This document shows, one piece after another, positions 1-5,273 of a DNA stretch of 6,784 nt. Source of the stretch: Thermoplasmatales archaeon (lineage in GTDB: Archaea > Thermoplasmatota > E2 > DHVEG-1); the NCBI GenBank assembly GCA_023128855.1, contig JAGMDE010000101.1:1-6784 (forward strand), given 5' to 3'. Every line of letters starts with the position of its first letter. The stretch's first letter is position 1. The position numbers and the translations under genes are program-made. A model generated the notes under the pieces. The model searched no databases, was not told the origin of the DNA, and saw nothing but the letters and a program-made list of their open reading frames with translations.

Positions 1-513
1 GCAGCAAATTTACTAGTAGCAGCTGCCTTAAAAGATGGAAATAAAGGTGTCCAAGCATTTCCGTTTTTTGGAGCAGAGAGACGCGGGGCTCCTGTAAGAG
101 CTTTTGCACGAATATCAGGAGACGAAATACATCTTCGAAGTGAGATTTATAATCCAGATATAGTAATTGTACTTGACGAAAGCATCATGGATATAGTCGA
201 TGTTTTAAAAGGTTTGAAAAAAGATGGGAAGATTTTAATTAATACAAGAAAAAAACCAGAGGAATTTGATTTTTCAAAAAAGTTTAAGGTATCTACAGTT
301 GATGCAACAGGTGTTGCATTAAAACATGAGATTCTTGTTGGTGGAATACCTGTAGTAAACACTCCTATTCTTGGTGCAGTTCCAAAGATTTTGGATAGAG
401 TTACTCTGAAAACAATTCAAGAAACAGTTAAAGGAAAATGGAAAGGAGAACTTGCTAACAAAAATGTTAAAGCAACTCAAGACGCGTTTGATGAGGTGGA
501 GGTGAACCAGTGA
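1..513 (+). CDS. porG: 2-oxoacid (pyruvate):ferredoxin oxidoreductase, gamma subunit, 5'-truncated by window edge
   Basis: The reading frame is open from base 1 and ends at TGA 511-513, giving 170 residues. The visible part begins AANLLVAAALKDG and continues with QAFPFFGAERRGAPV and a following ARISGD, the hallmark of the POR/VOR/KOR gamma family. Family members normally open with about 15-20 residues carrying a GRGGQG-type loop just before this point, so only the N-terminus is missing and the protein is otherwise full length. The gamma domain packs against the catalytic alpha and beta subunits in the cytosol and contributes to cofactor and CoA handling. An ATG at 187 is in frame but internal: the conserved FFGAERRGAP block lies upstream of it, so it is not the start. 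The stop overlaps the porD start by 4 bases, which implies translational coupling. Pyruvate specificity is inferred from the whole operon; a branched-chain 2-oxoacid enzyme is the main alternative. Confidence 0.93.
   Translation, partial: AANLLVAAALKDGNKGVQAFPFFGAERRGAPVRAFARISGDEIHLRSEIYNPDIVIVLDESIMDIVDVLKGLKKDGKILINTRKKPEEFDFSKKFKVSTVDATGVALKHEILVGGIPVVNTPILGAVPKILDRVTLKTIQETVKGKWKGELANKNVKATQDAFDEVEVNQ
498..505 (+). promoter_or_regulatory. Shine-Dalgarno site for porD
   Basis: GGAGGTGA at 498-505 matches the full archaeal/bacterial anti-SD complement. It sits 4 bases before the GTG at 510, inside the end of porG. It fixes GTG 510 as the porD start and supports coupled translation. Confidence 0.8.
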
Positions 514-782
514 AAAAATACGATGTAAGAACTACTATTTCATATCCTACTAAAGGAGCTATGGGCAAAACTGGTAACTGGCGAGTATTCACACCAATTT
601 TAGACAAAAAAAAGTGCGTTAAATGTTTACGCTGCTGGATTTACTGCCCTGAAGCAACAGTTATTCGAAATAAAGATGACACTGTAGATATTGATTATGA
701 ATATTGTAAAGGCTGTGGCATTTGTGCTGATGTCTGTAAAGTAAAGGCAATTGTTATGGAAAGGGTGGGGGAAAAAGAATGA
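510..782 (+). CDS. porD: 2-oxoacid (pyruvate):ferredoxin oxidoreductase, delta (2x[4Fe-4S] ferredoxin) subunit
   Basis: This 90-residue protein carries the electron-transfer ferredoxin domain of the complex, passing electrons from the TPP/Fe-S core in alpha-beta to external ferredoxin. Two CxxCxxCxxxC motifs are visible: C36, C39, C42, C46 (CVKCLRCWIYCP) and C66, C69, C72, C76 (CKGCGICADVCK). All eight cluster ligands are present. The N-terminal segment with KTGNWRVFTPILD is typical of PorD/VorD. The first motif keeps the usual proline after its last cysteine, but the second has lysine (K77), where CP is more common. Length is normal for the family. The start is GTG 510, overlapping the porG stop as GTGA; the stop overlaps the porA start as ATGA. 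Confidence 0.95.
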   Translation: MKKYDVRTTISYPTKGAMGKTGNWRVFTPILDKKKCVKCLRCWIYCPEATVIRNKDDTVDIDYEYCKGCGICADVCKVKAIVMERVGEKE

Positions 783-1942
783 CATCTGTTATGATTGATA
801 CTGGTAATTATATTGCAGCAAAAGCAGCGGTTATGTGTAAACCAGATGTTGTTGCTGCTTATCCGATTACACCTCAAACTACACTAGTTGAAGGAATTGC
901 AAATTATGTTGGAACTGGTGAATTCAAAGGTGAATACATCTGTGTAGAAAGCGAGCATTCTGCTATGGCCGCATGCATTGGTGCAAGTTCAACAGGAGTA
1001 AGAACATTTACTGGAACATCATCACATGGGTTACTATTGATGCATGAGATGCTTCATTGGGCAGCTCTCGCACGATTACCCGTTATTATGTGTAATATTA
1101 ACCGGGTTATAGGCCCAGGATGGAATATCTGGACCGATGAAAACGATTCTATTTCTCAAAGAGATACAGGCTGGCTACAGTTTTATTGTAGTAGCAACCA
1201 AGAGATTTTTGATACAGTAATCCAGGCATTTAAGTTAGGGGAACACGAAAAGGTTTCATTGCCTGTTATGATTAGCTATAACGCTTTTATTTTGTCACAT
1301 ACCTCCATGCCTGTTTATGTTCCAGATCAAAAAGATGTTGATAATTTTGTAAAAAAACGTATACCGAAATGGAAACTCGAGGTTGAAAATCCAATTACTT
1401 TTGGAAATATCATTCTTCCGCATGAATATGAATTAGTAAGAAAGGAAATGCAGGAAGCCCAAGAAAATGCATTAAAACTTATTCCTGAAATCGCAAAAGA
1501 ATGGAAGAAAAAGTTTGGAAGATTTCATGGAGATTTATTAGAATTTTACAAATGCGAGGGTGCAGAATATATACTCCTTTCAATGGGTGCAATTGGTGCT
1601 GAAAGTAAGGTAGCAATTGATAATCTTCAAAAAGAGGGTTATAAAATTGGTCTTGCTAGAGTTCGAGTAATCAGACCATTCCCAATAGAAGAAATTGTGA
1701 AACTTGGTAAGAAAGCTGATTTGATCGTTATTGATCGTAATATTTCAGTTGGAATGGAAGGAGCGTTGTTTAGCGAAGTAAAAAGTTCATTATATGGAAA
1801 AACCGATGCAAAAGTTCATGGCTTTATTGCTGGACTTGGTGGTAAAGACGTAACTTTTGGGGACATTGAAACAATGTGTAAAAAAGCAATGAAAGGAAAG
1901 ACAAAAGACCATCAAGTTTGGTATGGGCTGGAGGAGGTGTAA
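779..1942 (+). CDS. porA: 2-oxoacid (pyruvate):ferredoxin oxidoreductase, alpha subunit
   Basis: This 387-residue protein has the normal length for a separate alpha subunit, made of the pyrimidine-binding domain and a transketolase C-terminal-like domain. Visible motifs are YPITPQT (28-34), whose Thr31 corresponds to the substrate-contacting threonine of pyruvate:ferredoxin oxidoreductases, ESEHSAM (57-63), TSSHGLLLMHEML (80-92), NR at 108-109 (R109 is the likely counterpart of the pyruvate carboxylate arginine) and SQRDTGWLQFY (126-136). The C-terminal third (about 262-370) has the Rossmann-like RVRVIRPFP and LIVIDRN segments of domain II. The product works in the cytosol with beta, where TPP and Mg2+ bind at the interface. 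The start is ATG 779, overlapping the porD stop; a G-rich GGTGGGGG at 764-771 may act as a weak ribosome binding site. Active-site residue assignments are by motif position, not by structural alignment. Confidence 0.96.
   Translation: MTSVMIDTGNYIAAKAAVMCKPDVVAAYPITPQTTLVEGIANYVGTGEFKGEYICVESEHSAMAACIGASSTGVRTFTGTSSHGLLLMHEMLHWAALARLPVIMCNINRVIGPGWNIWTDENDSISQRDTGWLQFYCSSNQEIFDTVIQAFKLGEHEKVSLPVMISYNAFILSHTSMPVYVPDQKDVDNFVKKRIPKWKLEVENPITFGNIILPHEYELVRKEMQEAQENALKLIPEIAKEWKKKFGRFHGDLLEFYKCEGAEYILLSMGAIGAESKVAIDNLQKEGYKIGLARVRVIRPFPIEEIVKLGKKADLIVIDRNISVGMEGALFSEVKSSLYGKTDAKVHGFIAGLGGKDVTFGDIETMCKKAMKGKTKDHQVWYGLEEV
1933..1939 (+). promoter_or_regulatory. Shine-Dalgarno site that sets the porB start
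   Basis: GGAGGTG at 1933-1939 lies 5 bases before TTG 1945, at the very end of porA. An upstream in-frame TTG at 1918 would place this site inside the coding region, so TTG 1945 is preferred. Confidence 0.8.
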
Positions 1943-1944
1943 AT

Positions 1945-2850
1945 TTGGCAATAAAAGATTTACCAAGAGAGGAGTGCTACCTTCCAGGTAGCGCTGCTTG
2001 TCCGGGTTGCCCAGCAACAATGGCAATGAGAATCGTATTCAAGGCTATTGGTAAAAAGATGGTTATGATTGTTCCTGCTTGTTGTACTGCCGTTATCGAA
2101 AGCATTCATCCAAAAACATCGTTTAACATCCCAACTATGAATATTGCATTTGAAGCAGCCGCAGCTGGTGCAAGTGGAGTAGAAGCAGGTTTAAGAAAAC
2201 AAGGTAGGGAAGACATTACAGTTGTAGCATGGGCTGGAGATGGTGGAACTTATGATATCGGAATTCAAGCATTATCAGGTGCACTTGAGCGAAATACTAA
2301 CTTTATCTATATATGTTATAATAATCAAATATATTCTAATACAGGAATTCAGCGTAGCGGCGCAACACCATATGCTGCATGGACAACTACAACAGTTAGA
2401 GGTAAAACCGAATTTAGAAAAGAAATGGGAGAAATAATCCAGGCCCATCATATTCCTTATGCCGCTCAAGCTTGTGTAGCATATCCGGAGGATCTTTATA
2501 AAAAAGTCAAAAAAGCAAAAAGCATCAAGGGTCCAAAATACATTGAAATAATGGCTCCATGTCCACCTGGTTGGCGTTTTGGTATGGAAAAAACTGTCGA
2601 AATGGGGACAATGGCAGTTGAAACTGGTGCTTGGGCTCTTTATGAATATGAAAATGAAAAAGTTACATTTAATGGTAAAAGTAAATTAATTCTTGATGGT
2701 AAAATAGAACGTAAATCTATTGAGGATTGGATTAAATACCAGGGTAGATTTAGACATCTTTTTATACCAAAAAAAGATGTTAAAAGGTTAAAGGAAATAG
2801 AAGAACACGTGGATAAAATTTGGGAAAGATATAGAGCATGTTATCTTTAG
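1945..2850 (+). CDS. porB: 2-oxoacid (pyruvate):ferredoxin oxidoreductase, beta subunit (TPP and [4Fe-4S] binding)
   Basis: Read from TTG 1945 the protein has 301 residues, normal for PorB. It binds thiamine diphosphate and the cluster nearest to it. The TPP motif runs from GDGGTYDIG (98-106) to the NN at 126-127, followed by YSNTGIQRSGATP, a signature of pyruvate/isovalerate:ferredoxin oxidoreductase beta subunits. Cluster ligands are C19 and C22 (ACPGCPAT), C47 (in PACCTA, with C46 beside it) and C206 (APCPPGW). The C22-x24-C47 spacing matches the proximal cluster of known enzymes. The start is chosen because a perfect GGAGGTG lies 5 bases upstream and the family consensus begins close to the CPGC motif. 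The gene begins 2 bases after the porA stop. Pyruvate is the likeliest substrate; 2-oxoisovalerate or another 2-oxoacid cannot be excluded from motifs. Confidence 0.95.
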   Translation: MAIKDLPREECYLPGSAACPGCPATMAMRIVFKAIGKKMVMIVPACCTAVIESIHPKTSFNIPTMNIAFEAAAAGASGVEAGLRKQGREDITVVAWAGDGGTYDIGIQALSGALERNTNFIYICYNNQIYSNTGIQRSGATPYAAWTTTTVRGKTEFRKEMGEIIQAHHIPYAAQACVAYPEDLYKKVKKAKSIKGPKYIEIMAPCPPGWRFGMEKTVEMGTMAVETGAWALYEYENEKVTFNGKSKLILDGKIERKSIEDWIKYQGRFRHLFIPKKDVKRLKEIEEHVDKIWERYRACYL

Positions 2851-2872
2851 ATCAGGAGTGTGATTATAGAAT

Positions 2873-2877
2873 GGAGG
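2873..2877 (+). promoter_or_regulatory. Ribosome binding site of the first mgtE half-gene
   Basis: GGAGG at 2873-2877 stands 9 bases before ATG 2887, within the 36-base gap after porB. In-frame TAA at 2884 directly precedes the ATG, so the start cannot be further upstream. I see no clear TATA/BRE element in the gap, so read-through from the por operon is likely. Confidence 0.6.
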
Positions 2878-2886
2878 CTACAATAA

Positions 2887-3441
2887 ATGTATGCAAGGGA
2901 AATGGTGAAACAGAGCCTCCCCCTAATCGTTTTTTGCGGTTTTGGTGCCATAGTTGCAGGTAGCACTCTTGGTGTAATGATAGATTTAATTCGGGAAATT
3001 CCTGGCCTTATTGTTGTTATCCCAGCTATTATTGCTATGCGTGGGAATATTAGTACTGCTTTTGGTTCACGTTTAGGGTCAGCTTATCATCTTGGTGTCA
3101 TTGATGCAGATAATCTATGGACTGAAGAACTTAAACAAAATATCCTAGGTTCACTCATCTTGAGTTTTTTTGTTGCAACAATAATTGGCATTCTTGCTTA
3201 TGTAACATCAATAATTTTCCACGTATATCCTGACCCCATTAAACTTATTTCAATTGTACTGCTTGCAGGCATTATCTCAGGAGTAATTCTCACTTTTATG
3301 ACTATTGGAATTATATATCTTGTTTTCAAACGTGGTTATGACCCTGATAATATTACTGGACCCGCTCTTGCTACTTTTGGAGATATGGTAACAATGCTTT
3401 GCATTTTTGGAAGCGCGGTTCTTGTGGAGGGGATCCTGTGA
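2887..3441 (+). CDS. MgtE-type divalent cation transporter, membrane half-protein 1
   Basis: This 184-residue integral membrane protein consists only of the MgtE transmembrane domain. Hydrophobic segments at about 11-31, 39-52, 87-111, 119-146 and 163-182 fit the five-helix MgtE fold. Two conserved patches stand out: RGNISTAFGSRLG (52-64), the GN-containing stretch, and DPDNITGPALATFGD (152-166), whose final Asp sits where bacterial MgtE has its pore Mg2+-binding aspartate. There is no N-terminal acidic domain and no CBS pair, so it is much shorter than the roughly 450-residue bacterial MgtE. The next gene encodes a paralogous half, and two PhoU-RCK_C genes follow. I infer that the halves pair into one channel or carrier, as the two MgtE domains do within one chain of SLC41. 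Mg2+ is the family default; Co2+, Ni2+ or another divalent ion is possible. Confidence 0.88.
   Translation: MYAREMVKQSLPLIVFCGFGAIVAGSTLGVMIDLIREIPGLIVVIPAIIAMRGNISTAFGSRLGSAYHLGVIDADNLWTEELKQNILGSLILSFFVATIIGILAYVTSIIFHVYPDPIKLISIVLLAGIISGVILTFMTIGIIYLVFKRGYDPDNITGPALATFGDMVTMLCIFGSAVLVEGIL
3426..3430 (+). promoter_or_regulatory. Ribosome binding site that sets the start of the second mgtE half-gene
   Basis: GGAGG at 3426-3430, extending into GGGATC, lies 7 bases before GTG 3438, which overlaps the preceding stop as GTGA. This is the same arrangement as at the other junctions of the block and argues against the in-frame TTG at 3399. Confidence 0.7.
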
Positions 3442-4001
3442 TTTATAGTTGGAAAAAAATTGTAAAACTTGGATTACTTCTGCTCACAGTGACAATTATT
3501 ATTGAGATTTTCGCGGGTCAAATACTTCAGAGTAAACAAGAATCACTGTTACTATTACCCCTCTTTTTAATCTCAATCCCAGTTATTAACAGTGTTAGCG
3601 GTAACATCGGTAGTGTACTTGGTGCTCGTTTGGCATCGGGTCTTCATGTTGGATATATTACTCTTAGTTTGAATGATAAAGAAATGCATGATAACCTAAT
3701 AATTTCATTATTAATCGGCGTTTTCACTTATACATTTCTTGCGATAGTTATTTATTTAATAGCGTCATTTGGTAATTTAACAGAGGATATAGCCTTGTCA
3801 GAGTTTATTGCTATATTTGTGTTAACGGGAGTTTTACTGGTTTCTACAGTCTCATTAGTGAGTGTTCTAACTGCTTTTTATTCATTTAAAAGAGGATTGG
3901 ATCCTGATGATATAGTAGCCCCTGTTGTAACAACTGTTGGGGATGTAATGGGAATTGTGTTTTTATTTGTAATATTAGGACTTTTTGGAGTTGGAATATG
4001 A
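3438..4001 (+). CDS. MgtE-type divalent cation transporter, membrane half-protein 2
   Basis: Read from GTG 3438 this is a 187-residue membrane protein, homologous to the preceding gene product. Hydrophobic segments lie at about 8-27, 36-52, 87-110, 121-148 and 162-184. The patch SGNIGSVLGARLASGLHVG (54-72) corresponds to GNISTAFGSRLGSAYHLG in half 1. KRGLDPDDIVAPVVTTVGD (151-169) corresponds to KRGYDPDNITGPALATFGD, with the terminal Asp kept in both. Half 2 has the more MgtE-like VTTVGD, whereas half 1 reads LATFGD, so the two pore faces would not be identical. No regulatory N or CBS domain is present. The start is chosen by the GGAGG 7 bases upstream and the GTGA overlap with half 1; the longer TTG 3399 reading would add 13 polar residues with no ribosome site. 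It most likely forms a heterodimer with half 1 in the cytoplasmic membrane. Confidence 0.88.
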   Translation: MIYSWKKIVKLGLLLLTVTIIIEIFAGQILQSKQESLLLLPLFLISIPVINSVSGNIGSVLGARLASGLHVGYITLSLNDKEMHDNLIISLLIGVFTYTFLAIVIYLIASFGNLTEDIALSEFIAIFVLTGVLLVSTVSLVSVLTAFYSFKRGLDPDDIVAPVVTTVGDVMGIVFLFVILGLFGVGI

Positions 4002-4666
4002 CAGAAAAAAGAAAGTTAAAAATATTTGGAAGGTTGCAAAGAACGCCAAAAGAAAAATGGAAAAAAGAAGAATTCAGTGAACTTGAATATGAACCTACTC
4101 CTGTAAAGGAACTGCTTACAGAGATGAAGGATATCTCTGAGCTCATCATAGATTTGGCCTATTCATCACTTCTTTTTGATAACGAAGAAATATCTGAAGA
4201 AGTAAAGTATCTTGATGTACGAATGGATAAACTGAATTATGACATTCGTATGATGGCAATGATGGCTACTCGTACTAAAGAAGATGCTGAACAGCTAGCA
4301 GGAATATTGCAGGTGGCTGAGGCTGCCGAAAGTATATCTAATGCTGCTGGAGATATTGTCAGTCTGCGATCCAAAGGGAAAACAGGACCGATTTTACCTA
4401 AGATTTTAAAACAAGCTGATGAGCAATTATTTAGGATAAAGGTGTCCAAGGATTCGAAGGCCTGCAATCAGAAAATAGGCGATCTAAAAATTGAGACTGA
4501 AACAGGAATGAGACTAATTGCTATACGTCGTGGTGAATGCTGGATTTACAATCCTCAATCAGATACTAGTATTCAAGCGGATGATTGGCTTATTACCCGT
4601 GGTACTGATGGAGGATACAAAGATTTGAGAAAATTTTTACATGGTGAACTGGAGGCACTTGAATGA
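3998..4666 (+). CDS. PhoU-like / RCK_C (TrkA-C) domain regulator 1, with basic N-terminal tail
   Basis: This soluble 222-residue protein has two domains. Residues about 35-125 form a PhoU-like helical bundle (PVKELLTEMKDISEL, then IDLAYSSLLFDNEEI, then the AGILQVAEAAESISNAAGDI helix). Residues about 140-215 form an RCK_C (TrkA-C) ligand-binding domain, with IGDLKIETETGMRLIAIRRG (160-179), WIYNP (182-186) and DDWLITRG (195-202). There is no Rossmann RCK_N domain and no membrane segment. Residues 1-25 are strongly basic and absent from the next paralogue. RCK_C domains generally gate K+ channels, K+ carriers and antiporters by binding small ligands; here the partners are probably the two MgtE halves encoded just upstream, with an ATGA overlap and GGAG at 3987-3990. 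A regulatory role is inferred from domains and context. The ligand is unknown. Confidence 0.88.
   Translation: MTEKRKLKIFGRLQRTPKEKWKKEEFSELEYEPTPVKELLTEMKDISELIIDLAYSSLLFDNEEISEEVKYLDVRMDKLNYDIRMMAMMATRTKEDAEQLAGILQVAEAAESISNAAGDIVSLRSKGKTGPILPKILKQADEQLFRIKVSKDSKACNQKIGDLKIETETGMRLIAIRRGECWIYNPQSDTSIQADDWLITRGTDGGYKDLRKFLHGELEALE
4651..4655 (+). promoter_or_regulatory. Ribosome binding site of the second PhoU-RCK_C gene
   Basis: GGAGG at 4651-4655 lies 7 bases before ATG 4663, inside the end of the previous gene. The start codon overlaps the previous stop as ATGA, consistent with coupled translation. Confidence 0.7.
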
Positions 4667-5244
4667 CGAAAAAAACAGTGGAAGATATCGTTCTTGAAAT
4701 TAAAGATAAATCAGAACTTATGATTGATCTAGCGTATTCTTCACTACTTTATGATAATACTACGATTGCAAAAGAGGTTTATGATCTCGAAGATCTGATT
4801 GATAATCTTTATAGAAGTCTTCAGAGGCAAACTCTTGAATCTGTTGAAAAAAAGAAACTTAGCGTTGATGATGCATTGGCTGTCCTTAGACTCGCTGAAG
4901 CTTCTGAACAGATAGCAGATGCAGCTCAAGAGATTGCAGATGTTGAACTTCGTGATGTAGAGTTGCATCCAATTTTAAAAATGAGTATTCGTGATTCTGA
5001 TGTAGTCTTTACAAGAGCTCAAGTAAAAGAAGGTTCTGTACTATGTAAAAAAACATTAGGTGAATTGAAGCTTGCGAGTGAGACGGGGATGATGGTTATT
5101 GCTATGAGGCATGGTAATAAATGGCTTTATGGGCCTAATAAAAATACAAAGATTGATTCAGGAGATATTCTATTTGCAAAAGGGCCAGAGGATGGAGAGA
5201 AACATCTTATAGAGCTTGCAACTGGAAAAACAAATAAGATTTAA
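4663..5244 (+). CDS. PhoU-like / RCK_C (TrkA-C) domain regulator 2
   Basis: This 193-residue protein is a clear paralogue of the preceding one. KDKSELMIDLAYSSLLYDN (14-32) matches KDISELIIDLAYSSLLFDN in regulator 1. LRLAEASEQIADAAQEIADV (75-94) matches its second long helix. The RCK_C part (about 110-188) has LGELKLASETGMMVIAMRHG (132-151), WLYGP (154-158) and GDILFAKG (167-174). It lacks the basic N-terminal tail and begins almost directly in the PhoU bundle. A cysteine (C128) precedes the LGEL motif at the same place as C156 in regulator 1. Two transporter halves followed by two regulator paralogues, all overlapping by 4 bases, suggest a complex in which each half has its own cytosolic partner. 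That stoichiometry is inference. It is the last gene of the coupled block; its TAA is followed by a short AT-rich spacer. Confidence 0.88.
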   Translation: MTKKTVEDIVLEIKDKSELMIDLAYSSLLYDNTTIAKEVYDLEDLIDNLYRSLQRQTLESVEKKKLSVDDALAVLRLAEASEQIADAAQEIADVELRDVELHPILKMSIRDSDVVFTRAQVKEGSVLCKKTLGELKLASETGMMVIAMRHGNKWLYGPNKNTKIDSGDILFAKGPEDGEKHLIELATGKTNKI

Positions 5245-5261
5245 AATTGTTACAAAAAATC

Positions 5262-5268
5262 GGAGTGA
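5262..5268 (+). promoter_or_regulatory. Probable ribosome binding site that sets the sulfotransferase start
   Basis: GGAGTGA at 5262-5268 (one base short of the GGAGGTGA used at porD) is 5 bases before TTG 5274. The in-frame TTG at 5247 has only A/T-rich sequence upstream, so TTG 5274 is preferred. Confidence 0.55.
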
Positions 5269-5273
5269 AGGAA

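Noticed and set aside
1790..2026. Minus-strand open frame of 78 codons across the porA/porB junction
   Set aside because: It lies opposite conserved por coding sequence, has no recognisable motif, and its composition is that of a complementary shadow.
2240..2437. Plus-strand frame of 65 codons inside porB
   Set aside because: It is out of frame within the TPP-binding region of porB, with no independent support.
2871..2963. Possible 30-codon upstream ORF starting at ATG 2871 and overlapping the first MgtE gene in another frame
   Set aside because: It has GGAG at 2854-2857, but 13 bases away, which is too far to be convincing, and the peptide has no recognisable feature. A leader-peptide role in Mg2+ control is conceivable but unsupported.
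3886..4149. Minus-strand open frame of 87 codons opposite MgtE half 2 and regulator 1
   Set aside because: Low-complexity Ser/Phe-rich translation opposite two well-supported genes; no ribosome site or family motif.
3998..5244. Reading the two PhoU-RCK_C genes as phosphate-uptake PhoU or as Trk K+ uptake subunits
   Set aside because: No Pst or Trk gene is nearby, the proteins lack the second PhoU repeat and the RCK_N Rossmann domain, and they are coupled to MgtE genes.
5236..5250. TATA-like GATTTAAAAT before the sulfotransferase
   Set aside because: AT-rich DNA gives many such matches, and there is no convincing BRE in front of it; not strong enough to list as a promoter.
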